Notes under the pieces: model-generated
What the model was told of the DNA's origin: nothing
Database searches by the model: none
What the model saw: only the letters and a program-made list of their open reading frames with translations
Program-made: the position numbers and the translations under genes
Assembly: GCF_022869805.1 (NCBI RefSeq)
Contig: NZ_CP094974.1
Span: 4,836,001-4,900,000 of the forward strand
DNA: 64,000 bases
Direction: 5' to 3'
Source of the DNA: Halosolutus halophilus
Lineage (GTDB): Archaea; Halobacteriota; Halobacteria; Halobacteriales; Natrialbaceae
Shown here: positions 8,926 to 17,672 of the stretch, piece after piece
Numbering within the stretch: the first letter of the stretch is position 1
How the letters are laid out: every line of letters begins with the position of its first letter

Positions 8926-9363
8926 ATGACGAAACACGTGCTCGTTCCCGTGGACGGATCGGACCCGTCGTGGGCTGCCTTCGATTACGCACTCGAGCAG
9001 TACGCAGGCGAGCGGATCTCCGTACTCCACGTCGTCGATCCGGCCGAAGGCGTCTACGCGGGCGTCGATGGCGGTTACTACGACGGTGCGGCGTTCGATC
9101 GAGCGCTCGAGCGCGGCGAAACCCTCTGTGATCGGGCCCGCGACCGATTCGAGGAAACGGACGTCGCCTCGTCGACGGATCTCGAGACGGTCGTCGAGTC
9201 GGGTCGGCCGCGCCGGAAAATCGTCGACTACGCCGAGGACCACGACGTCGATCACATCGTCATCGGGAGCCACGGCCGGGAGGGGGTCTCGCGGGTCCTG
9301 CTGGGCAGCGTCGCGGAGACGGTCACGCGGCGGGCGGCGGTGCCGGTGACGATCGTTCGCTGA
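8926..9363 (+). CDS. Universal stress protein (UspA domain)
   Basis: The 145-residue single-domain USP opens VLVPVDGSDPSW and closes with the nucleotide-binding signature GSHGREGVSRVLLGS (G-x2-G-x9-G-S), so it should bind ATP. The TATA-like GGTATTTTAG lies about 28 bases upstream, implying a leaderless message. It is the first USP of the island. It is closest in motif to the copies at 13750 and 17242. Confidence 0.93.
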   Translation: MTKHVLVPVDGSDPSWAAFDYALEQYAGERISVLHVVDPAEGVYAGVDGGYYDGAAFDRALERGETLCDRARDRFEETDVASSTDLETVVESGRPRRKIVDYAEDHDVDHIVIGSHGREGVSRVLLGSVAETVTRRAAVPVTIVR

Positions 9364-9463
9364 CGGGCCGATCGACGGGGACGCCCTGCTCCGACTCCTC
9401 GGACGGTCTGTTTTAGCTACTCGGACGTCCTTTTCCGGCCTCTCGATCGCGTCCTGCGGGGAT

Positions 9464-9493
9464 CTTTATGCGGGTCGACGTGGAAATCGACCC
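9464..9493 (+). promoter_or_regulatory. TATA box with adjacent inverted repeat, USP promoter
   Basis: CTTTAT at 9464-9469 is a TATA-like element. Immediately after it is an inverted repeat, GGGTCGA (9472-9478) and TCGACCC (9487-9493), with an eight-base spacer. Between a TATA box and the transcription start, such a repeat would act as a repressor site. The gene start is about 40 bases further, so this message would have a leader. Confidence 0.45.
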
Positions 9494-9534
9494 GAGCGAG
9501 CCGACGCTCGCCACCAGTACACCGTGGATCTACC

Positions 9535-10422
9535 ATGCCACAGCACGTCCTCGTTCCGATCGACGGCTCGGATCACGGGTTTGCCGGACTGGAGTACAGC
9601 CTCGCGTCGTTTCCCGACGCGTCACTCACCGCGCTGTACGTCGTCGATCCCGCGTCCGATCACGACGCGACCGTGGGAGCCACCGAATCGCCGATGGAAC
9701 GCGCCGAAGCACACGGCGAGCAGGTGCTCGATCGGGCGGTCGATCGCGCGTCCGAGCACGGTCGCGACCTCCGAACGTTCCTGCGAACCGGCGCGCCGCA
9801 CACGGAGATTCTCGCTGTCGCCGTTGAGCGCGACGTCGATGGGATCGTACTCGGGAGCCACGGCGAATCGCCCCTCACGCGTCCGTTTCTCGGGCACGTG
9901 AGTGAGGCCGTCGTACGACGCGCGCCGGTCCCGACGACGGTCGTTCCCGAGACGACGGCGGCGCTCGAGGATCGGGACCTCCCCGGAACGATCCTGGTTC
10001 CGGTGGACGGCTCGGAGCAGGCCGAGGCTGCGCTCGCGTACACTCTCGAGACGTTCCCCGACGCGTCGCACACCGCCTTCCACGTGCTGGACCTTCCGTT
10101 CGATCGCCCACGGGCGGCGATCGAGGGAACCTACCTCGAAGACGTCCTGCACGACCGGGAGGAGCGTGCCGAGGCAATTCTCGAGTCGGCGGCGGCGCTG
10201 GCCGACGAACTCGGCGCGACGATCGAGACCGAGAGCACGTCCGGGAAACCGTCCCAGGCGATCGTCGACTACGCCGACGCGAACGGGTACGACCAGATCG
10301 TCATGGGCGGCCACGGCCGATCGCTCGCGGCCCGGCTGGTCACGGGGTCGGTGGCGGAGCGGGTCGTGCGCCGGTCGCCACGGACGGTGACGCTGGTTCG
10401 GGGCACCCCGGCGTCGGACTGA
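9535..10422 (+). CDS. Tandem two-domain universal stress protein
   Basis: The 295-residue protein has two USP domains (about 1-140 and 148-290). Domain 2 has an intact nucleotide signature, GGHGRSLAARLVTGS. Domain 1 reads GSHGESPLTRPFLGH, with His replacing the final Ser/Thr that contacts the phosphates, so it probably does not bind ATP normally. The same substitution and the same neighbouring VSEAVVRR occur in the paralogue at 14377, so the pair arose by duplication. The family is cytoplasmic and dimeric. Confidence 0.92.
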   Translation: MPQHVLVPIDGSDHGFAGLEYSLASFPDASLTALYVVDPASDHDATVGATESPMERAEAHGEQVLDRAVDRASEHGRDLRTFLRTGAPHTEILAVAVERDVDGIVLGSHGESPLTRPFLGHVSEAVVRRAPVPTTVVPETTAALEDRDLPGTILVPVDGSEQAEAALAYTLETFPDASHTAFHVLDLPFDRPRAAIEGTYLEDVLHDREERAEAILESAAALADELGATIETESTSGKPSQAIVDYADANGYDQIVMGGHGRSLAARLVTGSVAERVVRRSPRTVTLVRGTPASD

Positions 10423-10469
10423 GGCCCGTCGGAGCGGCGTCCGGTGACCGATCGCTGACGTCGTGATCG

Positions 10470-11219
10470 CTACGCGGGTCGACAGCGGACGATCTCGACC
10501 GGAACGCGCCAGACGGTCTCGTGTCGCGCGTCGACGGTCCGAAATCCGGCCTCACGAAGCGTGTCGCGGACGTAGATCGGCCGACAGTCGACGGCGGTCG
10601 GGGCCAGGTCGTGGACCAGTTCGTAGAGCCACGTGACCGGCCCGGCCCCGCGACGAGAGAGCGAGACGACACAGAGTCGTCCCGCCGGATCGAGGACGCG
10701 CCGCCACTCCGCGAGGACGGCGGGGATCTCGGGCGTGTCGAAGAGTTCGAGGACGAAACTCGCGAACAGGGCGTCGAAGGCGTCGTCCGCGAACGGCATC
10801 GTCGCCGCGTCGCCCGTGACCACGGCGCCCCGATCGAGGCCGGCGTCGGCGAGCGCCCGTCGCGAAGCGCGACACATCCCGTCCGCGAGGTCGATCCCGA
10901 CCGCGGTCCCGTCCGGGCCGACGGTCCGGGCGATCGAGACGAGGGCGGTTCCGGTCCCGGAGCCGACGTCGAGGATTCGCTCGCCCGGCCCGGCGTCGAG
11001 CAACTCGAGTCCCGCGGCCCGTGCGGGCGCCTCGAACGGATCTGCGATCGCGTCGTACCACCGGCTGAGCGCGTGGTACCACTCGCGGGCGGCCCCTTTC
11101 GACCGGGGAACGCGGGCGATCGGTCCCGGTGTCCCGTCGGTCGCGGTCCCGACTGCCGCGTCTCGCGACGGCCTCTCGCCCTCGCTGCCGGGCTCCGGTG
11201 ACCCTTCGTCGGTGCTCAC
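10470..11219 (-). CDS. Class I SAM-dependent methyltransferase
   Basis: A GTG at 11219, ten bases after the stop of the DUF2267 gene, gives 249 residues. Motif I is ILDVGSGTGTAL, followed by GIDLADGMC, the GDAATMPFADDAFDALF segment and LDPAGRLCVVSLS. This is the UbiE/Methyltransf_11 pattern. The WYDAIADPFEAPAR segment before motif I also resembles UbiE-like enzymes. The tight spacing makes it the second gene of a DUF2267-methyltransferase operon. The substrate is unknown. Confidence 0.85.
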   Translation of the reverse strand: MSTDEGSPEPGSEGERPSRDAAVGTATDGTPGPIARVPRSKGAAREWYHALSRWYDAIADPFEAPARAAGLELLDAGPGERILDVGSGTGTALVSIARTVGPDGTAVGIDLADGMCRASRRALADAGLDRGAVVTGDAATMPFADDAFDALFASFVLELFDTPEIPAVLAEWRRVLDPAGRLCVVSLSRRGAGPVTWLYELVHDLAPTAVDCRPIYVRDTLREAGFRTVDARHETVWRVPVEIVRCRPA

Positions 11220-11229
11220 GTTGCGGCGC

Positions 11230-11619
11230 TCACTCGGCGTCCGCCTCGAGCAGTTCGAACAGCGGATCGAAGTCCTCGGGCAACTGGGCGTCGGCTTTCT
11301 CGACGTTCCCCGACGGAACCACCTCGGCGACGAGGGCGACGACCTGCTGGGCCTGATAGTTGGCGTCCGCCCGATCGCCGCCACCGCGCTCGGCGACCCG
11401 ATCGAGGAACTCCTGGTAGTCGAAGCGCTGTCCGTGTTCGGCCTCGGTCAGGTAGCGATCGATCTCCATCGGGAGCGGGCTGGCGAGGTCCGTCGCCTCC
11501 CCTTCCTGGAGACGCTCGCCGAGCGTGGTCAGGACGGCCCGCGTCGCCCGGACGGCCTGTCCGAACTGCGCGTACTCGAGTCTGTGCTGTACCTGTCCGA
11601 CGAAATCTTTGTAGTTCAT
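11230..11619 (-). CDS. DUF2267 domain protein
   Basis: The 129-residue protein begins MNYKDFVGQVQHRLE and has TRAVLTTLGERL, LASPLPMEIDRYLT and FDYQEFLDRVAER. These are the hallmarks of DUF2267, an all-helical domain of unknown biochemical function that often sits beside stress proteins. It is the first gene of a two-gene operon with the methyltransferase. A paralogue lies at 28272 and a C-terminal scrap of another at 28061. Confidence 0.9.
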   Translation of the reverse strand: MNYKDFVGQVQHRLEYAQFGQAVRATRAVLTTLGERLQEGEATDLASPLPMEIDRYLTEAEHGQRFDYQEFLDRVAERGGGDRADANYQAQQVVALVAEVVPSGNVEKADAQLPEDFDPLFELLEADAE

Positions 11620-11961
11620 GGTGACGGATCGGTGGTGGGACTGGTCGGTCTCGGCGCGTCGATCCGGCCGAGCGATCGATCGGCCGGTCGGCCGTGCGCT
11701 CGATACGGCTAACGCTTCGACGCCGGTCGAAATAAAGATGGGACCACGGGTGCTGTCGTCGCCGTTCTCGTCACCGCCCGACGGCGTCCGGGGCGTCGAA
11801 CGACGGCTACGGGACCGTCTCCGAACTCCTGTACCGCCGGGTAGAATCCTGTACCGGCGAACGGAAGCCAGCGTGACGTCGATCGCGAACCCCCTGCCAT
11901 CGGCGGGCCACGTTCACAGCCTCGGATAGAACTTTGAGGCGACGGGACGTACGTAGAGTCG
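11620..11961. other. Intergenic region between divergent genes
   Basis: This 342-base gap separates the DUF2267 operon from a USP gene. I see no credible coding region. A TTTATTT-like element on the minus strand near 11730-11738 and the weak AGAACTTTGAGG near 11928-11939 on the plus strand are the only promoter-like sequences. ACGTACGT near 11949 is a short palindrome close to the USP start. Confidence 0.4.
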
Positions 11962-12435
11962 ATGTCCCGCCAACTGCTCGTTCCCGTAGACGGGTCGCCC
12001 CTGTCGAACAGGGCGCTAGAGTACGCCTTCGACGCACACGAGGATCCTTCGGTCGTCGCGCTCCACGTGATCGATCCCGCGGATCCGGGATACAGTTCCA
12101 TGATCGACGTCGACGTCAGGAACGAACCGCCACACGGCTCCGACGAGTGGTACGAGCGCGCCACCAAGGAAGAGGAACGGCTCTTCTCCGAGGCGCGCGA
12201 CCTGGCGGCCGAACGCGACGCGGAGCTCTCGACCGAGTCCGTCGTCGGCGATCCGTCGCGCAAGATCGTCGACTACGCCGAGGACCACGACGTCGACGCG
12301 ATCGTCATGGGCAGCCACGGCCGATCGGGCCCGACGCGGCTGTTGCTCGGCAGTACCGCGGAACTCGTCGTCAGTCGGGCACCGGTCACCGTCACCGTCG
12401 TTCGTGACGAGGTGGATCGAGGATCGCCGGACTGA
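11962..12435 (+). CDS. Universal stress protein (UspA domain)
   Basis: The 157-residue USP starts LLVPVDGSPLSNRALEYA and has the complete nucleotide signature GSHGRSGPTRLLLGS followed by TAELVVSRAPVTVTVVR. The insertion between strands 2 and 3 (MIDVDVRNEPPHGSDEW) resembles that in the USP at 36587, suggesting a shared ancestor. It is convergent with the USP gene at 12553. Confidence 0.92.
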   Translation: MSRQLLVPVDGSPLSNRALEYAFDAHEDPSVVALHVIDPADPGYSSMIDVDVRNEPPHGSDEWYERATKEEERLFSEARDLAAERDAELSTESVVGDPSRKIVDYAEDHDVDAIVMGSHGRSGPTRLLLGSTAELVVSRAPVTVTVVRDEVDRGSPD

Positions 12436-12552
12436 CGAGACCGAGTGGGAATCGCCGGACTGACGAGGACGATCGCGGCTCTCGGGGTGTCGGTGAGGCT
12501 GGCGAACTCGTCGTCATTGCTCGCGTCCGCCGCCGTATCGGGGACGTCGACC

Positions 12553-12981
12553 CTACCGGACGACCGTCACCGGAACGCTGGCGCGCCTGACGACGAGTTC
12601 CGCGGTACTGCCGAGCCGAAGATCGGCGGCGTTGCTCCGGCCCCGACTCCCCATCACGATCCCGTCGATCGCCGCGTCTTCAGCGTAGGCCACGATCGTC
12701 TGGGCCGGGGAGCCCACCGAGGTGTCGGTCTCGATCGTCGCGCCTTCCTCGTCGACAGCCGCGAGCGCCTCCTCGAAGAGATCGGCCGCGTCGGCTCGCT
12801 GCTGGTCGCGCCACTCCTGGGTCAGCGGCGGTAACTGGTCCTCCTCGTCGGGGATCACCTCGAAGGGATCGATCGCGTGAAAGAGGACCAGCCGCGCGTC
12901 GGGGAACGTCTCGAGGGCGTACCGGAGCGCAGCCTGTGCGTGAGCCGAGCCGTCGTGTGAGACGAGGATCGATCGGGACAT
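12553..12981 (-). CDS. Universal stress protein (UspA domain)
   Basis: The ATG at 12981 gives 142 residues beginning MSRSILVSHDGSAHAQ and ending with GSRGRSNAADLRLGS, a complete nucleotide signature with Arg in the third position. HDGS replaces the usual VDGS near the N-terminus. A TATA-like GGTTTACC lies about 35 bases upstream. Its neighbours on both sides are also USPs. Confidence 0.9.
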   Translation of the reverse strand: MSRSILVSHDGSAHAQAALRYALETFPDARLVLFHAIDPFEVIPDEEDQLPPLTQEWRDQQRADAADLFEEALAAVDEEGATIETDTSVGSPAQTIVAYAEDAAIDGIVMGSRGRSNAADLRLGSTAELVVRRASVPVTVVR

Positions 12982-13155
12982 CGCTAGCTCGTCGTTCGAC
13001 GGTGACGGTGGTAAACCCCCGCGGTGACGACCCTCACGGTCGACCGCTCGGTCTTCCGGTACCGGTCCGCACGGTTCGACGGTTCCCACGGCTCACGATC
13101 GAGTACGCGTCAGATACGACGATCGAGCACGGATCAACTGCGACGACCGCCCGAA

Positions 13156-13668
13156 TCAGTCGCGGCGATCGCCCGCCTGGGTCTCGTCACGGTCGGTTTC
13201 GCTCTCCCCGCTCCGTCCGCTCTTCTCGTCTGGAACGACGACGACGGGGATCGACGCCTGACGGAGCAGCCGATCGGCGGTGCTGCCGAGGAGCGTCTCA
13301 GTCACGCCGCCGCTGCCCGTTCGGCCGACGACGAGCAGGTCGATCCCGTTCTCCTCGGCGTACGTGAGGGTCGCGCTGGCGGGACGGCCGCGACGGATCG
13401 CCCCGTGAATCTCGACGTCGCGATCGTCGTAGGCGTCGACGATCTCGTCGACGAGTCGTCTCGTCGCCCGATCGAGTTCGACCACGTCCGCGACGCCGAA
13501 TCGGAACGGGTTCGTCGTGGTATCGACGACGGCGAGGACGTGGACGATCGCCCCGTCGAGTTCGGCGAGTTGCAGCGCCCGTTCGAGCGCCTCGCGGGCG
13601 GCGTCGCTCCCGTCCGACGGGACGAGGATCGATCGGATCGGATCGGCGGCGTGGTCGTCGGAAGCCAT
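13156..13668 (-). CDS. Universal stress protein (UspA domain)
   Basis: The 170-residue USP has an eleven-residue N-terminal extension before SILVPSDGSDAAREAL, a divergent but length-conserved nucleotide signature GRTGSGGVTETLLGS, and a charged C-terminal tail of about 20 residues. The inverted repeat CGATAGT...ACTATCG at 13669-13692 lies directly upstream of the start, where it could block initiation. It is codirectional with the USP at 13750, 81 bases upstream. Confidence 0.9.
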   Translation of the reverse strand: MASDDHAADPIRSILVPSDGSDAAREALERALQLAELDGAIVHVLAVVDTTTNPFRFGVADVVELDRATRRLVDEIVDAYDDRDVEIHGAIRRGRPASATLTYAEENGIDLLVVGRTGSGGVTETLLGSTADRLLRQASIPVVVVPDEKSGRSGESETDRDETQAGDRRD

Positions 13669-13749
13669 CGATAGTCGTGGCTCGAACTATCGAGCGCCGG
13701 GGCTTAACGGTTTGCCGTGGTCGAGTCGCGAGGCGGCCACCGCGATCGA

Positions 13750-14175
13750 TCAGCGAACGACGACGACGGGGATCGGCGATCGGCGGACGACGTTCTCCGC
13801 GACGCTGCCCAGCAGGACCCGCGAGACCCCCTCCCGGCCGTGGCTTCCGATGACGATCGTATCGTATGCCTCGTCCGCAGCCCTGTCGACGATCTGGTGG
13901 TCGGGTTTCCCCAGGGCCACCTCGGTATCGGTATCGTGGCCGTGCTCCTCCGCGATCGCCGTCGCCTCGTCGAGGATGTCGCGTCCGCGGTCCCGGGCCT
14001 CGTCGGCGTCCGGAATCCTGTCTTCTGGCTCCTCGAACGCCGCCCAGTACCCTTCGGGGATCGGGACGACGTACAGGACGGTGACGTCGGCGTCGGGGAA
14101 CGTCTCGAAGGTGTACTCGAGCGCCTTCTCCGACGGCTCGCTGCCGTCGTACGGGACGAGGATGCGATCGCTCAT
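13750..14175 (-). CDS. Universal stress protein (UspA domain)
   Basis: The ATG at 14175 gives 141 residues, starting MSDRILVPYDGSEPSEKAL and ending with GSHGREGVSRVLLGS, an intact ATP signature identical to that at 8926. TATATACC about 30 bases upstream supports this start. Between strands 2 and 3 it has the IPEGYWAAFEEPEDRIPD insertion. It diverges from the tandem USP at 14377. Confidence 0.93.
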   Translation of the reverse strand: MSDRILVPYDGSEPSEKALEYTFETFPDADVTVLYVVPIPEGYWAAFEEPEDRIPDADEARDRGRDILDEATAIAEEHGHDTDTEVALGKPDHQIVDRAADEAYDTIVIGSHGREGVSRVLLGSVAENVVRRSPIPVVVVR

Positions 14176-14313
14176 GTGAGCCCCTACGGCATCGTCCGGT
14201 ATATACTCCGTCTCCCGTCGAGAATACGGGGTCGGCACTGGTACCGATACTGGTACTGCTCGAACGCCGACGTGGAAACCCGGGTGACTGCCGGGGCCGG
14301 GGAGCAGGGAGCC

Positions 14314-14343
14314 GTCTTTTTGCCGATCGTCGTGGAACGATCG
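14314..14343 (+). promoter_or_regulatory. Promoter-like T-tract and inverted repeat before tandem USP
   Basis: The T-rich GTCTTTTT near 14314-14321 is followed at once by the perfect inverted repeat CGATCGT (14324-14330) and ACGATCG (14337-14343). The layout is the same as at the promoter of the paralogous tandem USP at 9535. The repeat sequence differs between the two, so it is the arrangement, not the exact site, that is conserved. Confidence 0.4.
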
Positions 14344-14376
14344 AACGGGCGTTGCGACCGCCCCACTCCAGACCCC

Positions 14377-15267
14377 ATGCCACGACACGTTCTCATCCCG
14401 ATCGACGGTTTCGAGTACTCCGTCGCCGCCCTCGAGTACTGTTTCGTCTCGTTCCCGGACACGTCGCTCACCGCGCTGTACGTCGTCGATTCGTCTCACG
14501 ACCGCTCCGTGAGCGTCGGCGAGTCCGAGCCGCCGGCGGAACGCGCCACGGCTCGCGGCGAACGCGTCCTCGACCGAACGACGGATCTGGCCGACGACCG
14601 CAACCGCGAGATCGGAACGGAACTTCGAACCGGGACGCCGCACACGGAGGTCCTGTTGGCGGCTTCCGAGGAGGACGTCGACCACGTCGTGATGGGGTGT
14701 CACGGGGAGTCACCCATCCGCAGGCCGTTCCTCGGGCACGTGAGTGAGGCCGTCGTGCGCCGATCTCCCGTCTCGACGACGATCGTTCCCGAACCGCCGT
14801 CGGCGATCCGCGAGCGCGACCTTCCGGGACGGGTACTGGTCCCGGTCGACGGCTCCGAACAGGCCGAGGCCGCAGTCGCGTACGCCATCGAGGCGTTCCC
14901 GGACGCCTCCCACACGCTCCTGAACGTGCTCGACCTCCCGTTCGATCGCTCTCGCGTCGAAACGACCGGAGGCTACCTCGACAAAATCCGCACGGCACAC
15001 GAGCGAAGCGCCGCGGAGATCCTCGAGTCGGCGACGGCGGTAGCCGAGGATCGCGGCGGCGACGTCGAGACGGCGACCGCGTACGGGAGTCCGGGCGCCG
15101 AGATCGTCGACGTCGCCGACGCGAACGGGTACGACCAGATCGTCATGGGGAGCCACGGCCAATCGCTGGCAGCCCGGTTACTGACGGGCTCCGTCGCGGA
15201 ACGCGTCGCGCGCGACTCGCCCCGAACGGTGACGCTGATCCGGGGCGAACACGACGCGGGCCGATAG
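14377..15267 (+). CDS. Tandem two-domain universal stress protein
   Basis: The ATG at 14377 gives 296 residues with two USP domains. Domain 1 opens HVLIPIDGFEYS, with Phe replacing the usual Ser after DG, and ends GCHGESPIRRPFLGH, lacking the phosphate-contacting Ser/Thr. Domain 2 has an intact GSHGQSLAARLLTGS. Overall order and motifs match the protein at 9535 closely, so this is a recent paralogue with one nucleotide-binding and one degenerate domain. Confidence 0.92.
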   Translation: MPRHVLIPIDGFEYSVAALEYCFVSFPDTSLTALYVVDSSHDRSVSVGESEPPAERATARGERVLDRTTDLADDRNREIGTELRTGTPHTEVLLAASEEDVDHVVMGCHGESPIRRPFLGHVSEAVVRRSPVSTTIVPEPPSAIRERDLPGRVLVPVDGSEQAEAAVAYAIEAFPDASHTLLNVLDLPFDRSRVETTGGYLDKIRTAHERSAAEILESATAVAEDRGGDVETATAYGSPGAEIVDVADANGYDQIVMGSHGQSLAARLLTGSVAERVARDSPRTVTLIRGEHDAGR

Positions 15268-15473
15268 CTCCCGAGTCACCTCGGACGATCGGACCGTCCG
15301 CGGATCGCGCGTCACCGCGAGCGCAATGCCGGGTCGGGTTCGAGGTGGATCCACGAGTCACCCGTCGTCGACGGGGTCCGAGCGAGAACGGTTCCATCGG
15401 GAGCGGTTACGGCCGCTCGTCTCGTGTTTTCGACGCAAAGCGCGCGGTGAACGTACCGGTTCGTTCTGACGCG

Positions 15474-16256
15474 TCACCACTCCATTCCACCGTTGATCCC
15501 GATGACCTGGCCGGTCATATAATCCGCGTAGTCGCCGGCGAGGAATCGCACCATTCCGACGATGTCTTCCGTGTCGGCGAACCGATCGAGCGGAATGTCG
15601 TCCCGGATCTGCTCTCGAACGCGGTCGGGCACCTTCTCGAGCATGTCGGTCTCGGTGAAGCCGGGTGCGACGCAGTTGGCCGTCGAGCCGTGTCTCGCGA
15701 GTTCGAGGGCGATCGTCCGGGTGAACGCGATGAGCCCGCCTTTCGACGTCGCGTAGTTCGCCTGGCCGTAGTTGCCCTGCTGGCCGACGACGCTCGAGAT
15801 GTTGACGAGCCGCCCCTTGTCGGCCGTTTTGATGTCTTCGTAGAACGCCTTCGTACAGTTGAACGTCCCGTGGAGGTTAACCTCGATAACCCGCGTCCAG
15901 TCCTCGTACGTCATGTTCTCGAACTTCCGATCGATCGTGATCCCCGCGTTGTTGACGAGGACGTCGATTTCCCCGAATTGGGCGTGAACCTCGTCGGCCA
16001 TTCGGGAGACGTCGTCGGGGTTCGAGACGTCGGCACCAACGGCGATGGCCGTCTCGTCGTTCGCTCGAATGTGCTGCGTTACCTCCCGGGCCAACTCCTC
16101 GGAACTGCGGTAGTTCACCACGACGTCGGCACCGCAGCGTGCGAACTCGAGTGCGATATCCCGCCCGATCCCGCGCGAGGAGCCGGTGACGAGACATGTT
16201 CGGCCGGCCAGTGGTCGTCGATCGAGCGGCTCCAGCCGCTGTACTGGTTCGGACAT
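15474..16256 (-). CDS. SDR-family 3-oxoacyl/acetoacetyl-CoA reductase, PhaB-like
   Basis: About 260 residues form a classical short-chain dehydrogenase. It has TGSSRGIG for cofactor binding, VNNAGIT, the catalytic Ser in NISSVVGQQG, YATSK with catalytic Tyr and Lys, and APGFTETDM. It closely resembles PhaB/FabG, which reduces acetoacetyl-CoA to 3-hydroxybutyryl-CoA for polyhydroxyalkanoate synthesis in haloarchaea. The ATG at 16256 fits a TATA-like element about 30-35 bases upstream; an ATG five codons earlier is possible. The broken SDR upstream may have belonged to the same pathway. Confidence 0.85.
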   Translation of the reverse strand: MSEPVQRLEPLDRRPLAGRTCLVTGSSRGIGRDIALEFARCGADVVVNYRSSEELAREVTQHIRANDETAIAVGADVSNPDDVSRMADEVHAQFGEIDVLVNNAGITIDRKFENMTYEDWTRVIEVNLHGTFNCTKAFYEDIKTADKGRLVNISSVVGQQGNYGQANYATSKGGLIAFTRTIALELARHGSTANCVAPGFTETDMLEKVPDRVREQIRDDIPLDRFADTEDIVGMVRFLAGDYADYMTGQVIGINGGMEW

Positions 16257-16329
16257 ACAGTCGCAACTCATCGTCTAACGTGTTAACTATGTTCCCTGTT
16301 CTCGTATCTCACGTTCGGGGCGGACGCCG

Positions 16330-16966
16330 TCAGAACGCCGTCCAACCCCCGTCGACCGGGATGTTCGCTCCGGTGATGTACGACGCGTCGTCCGACGCGA
16401 GGAACGCGGCCACGGGCGCGATCTCTTCGGGTTGGCCGTGGCGACCCATCGGCGTTTTCTGCCTGAGGAAGCTGTAGAACCGTTCGGACTCGAGCAGATC
16501 TTCCGTCATCGGCGTCTCGACGAACCCGGGACAGATGCTGTTGACGCGGACGCCCTGGTCGGCGTAGTCGATCGCGACCTGCTGTGTGAAGTTCACGACG
16601 CCACCTTTCGCGGCGGAGTAGGACGCGGCGCCTTTCCCGCCGACGAGTCCGTAGATGGAGCCGAGATTGATGATACAGCCGCCGGACGCTTTGAGGGGGG
16701 CAGGACGGCCTTGGTCCCGTGCATGACGCCGTCGAGATTGGTCTCGATCACCGTGTCCCACTCGTCCAGATCCATCTCCTCGACCGACGTCTCGCTCGCG
16801 ACGCCGGCGTTGTTCACCATGACGTCGAGTCCGCCGTACTCCTCGACGAGCGTCTCGACCTGGTCGTACTCGCACACGTCACACCGCTCGAACCGGCAGT
16901 CGAGTTCGTCGGCCACCGCCGCGCCCGTGTCCGCGTCGATATCCGCGATCACGACGGTCGCTCTCC
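16330..16966 (-). pseudogene. Decayed SDR dehydrogenase, N-terminus lost and frameshifted
   Basis: The minus strand carries an SDR related to 3-hydroxybutyrate or glucose dehydrogenases. VVIADIDADTG, VNNAGVAS and the helix to THGTKAVLP-like sequence lie in one frame; INLGSIYG, YSAAKGG and VDGGWTAF lie in another. The frames meet near 16697 in a run of G residues (C on the coding strand), consistent with a one-base slip. The beta1 strand and TGxxxGIG motif are absent: at about 16966 the sequence switches to an unrelated ATPase tail. The gene is therefore dead through both deletion and frameshift, unless the run is a sequencing error. Confidence 0.8.
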
Positions 16967-17121
16967 AGTTGGTGTTGCTGTACACGCCGGTCGGCGTCCT
17001 GTTCGACGTCGTTCCACTCGGGCTGGTTCACTGGGCCCGGATCGGGATCGCGTTGGTCGCGTTCGGCGTCTTGTTGGCGATCTTCGAGCGCGGCCTGGAT
17101 CGGTACTACGATCGCTACTGA
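16967..17121 (+). pseudogene. C-terminal scrap of a cation-transporting P-type ATPase
   Basis: About 50 codons on the plus strand read LVLLYTPVG, then VPLGLVHWARIGIALV and end YYDRY. This matches the last membrane helices and tail of calcium/magnesium-type P-type ATPases, which have a similar ...LY.P....F..PL....W pattern. The rest of the gene is absent; the sequence joins the inverted SDR remnant at about 16966. It marks a deletion or rearrangement junction. P-type ATPases are common companions of USPs, so the full gene may once have stood here. Confidence 0.65.
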
Positions 17122-17241
17122 GCCCCACGCGAACCACGACGGGATCCGAACCCGGTCCGATCGAGCCCGGTACGGATCCGGATCTATCACCCGCGCTCAC
17201 AGTCACGGTAGGACCTTCCCCGTCCGGGGCCTACGTCGACC

Positions 17242-17646
17242 ATGTCCCGCGTACTGGTCCCGGTCGATGGCTCGTCACAGGCGGAGGCTGCACTCGAGGT
17301 GGCCCTCGAGTCGTTTCCCGACGCCGAGATCGTCGTCTTGCACGTGATACAGGTCACCCGGTTCCCGTCGGATCCGGATATCTCGCCCTACGAACTCGCC
17401 AGCGAGGAGGGGGAAGCGATTCTCGAGGACGCGAAGACGATCGCTGCAGAGTACGGTCGCAGCATCGAACCGGTGCTCACCGAAGGGCACGCCGGACGAT
17501 CGATCGTCTACTGTATCGACGAGTACGACGTCGATCACGTCGTGATGGGGAGTCACGGCCGGTCCGGGATGTCGAGAGTTTTGCTGGGGAGCGTCGCGGA
17601 AATGGTCACGAGACGGTCCCCCGTCTCGGTGACGATCGCCCGGTGA
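17242..17646 (+). CDS. Universal stress protein (UspA domain)
   Basis: The 134-residue compact USP starts MSRVLVPVDGSSQAEAAL and ends with the intact GSHGRSGMSRVLLGS and VTIAR. Just upstream, GTAGG...CCCC and GGGG...CCTAC form an inverted repeat between about 17204 and 17235. It is convergent with the next USP, separated by 26 bases. Confidence 0.92.
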   Translation: MSRVLVPVDGSSQAEAALEVALESFPDAEIVVLHVIQVTRFPSDPDISPYELASEEGEAILEDAKTIAAEYGRSIEPVLTEGHAGRSIVYCIDEYDVDHVVMGSHGRSGMSRVLLGSVAEMVTRRSPVSVTIAR

Positions 17647-17672
17647 CTCGCGTGCCCGCCCTCGTCGCTCGC

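Noticed and set aside
13298-14383. A 361-residue Arg-rich frame on the minus strand across two USP genes
   Set aside because: It overlaps the two supported USP genes in another frame and is almost purely Arg, Gly and Pro.
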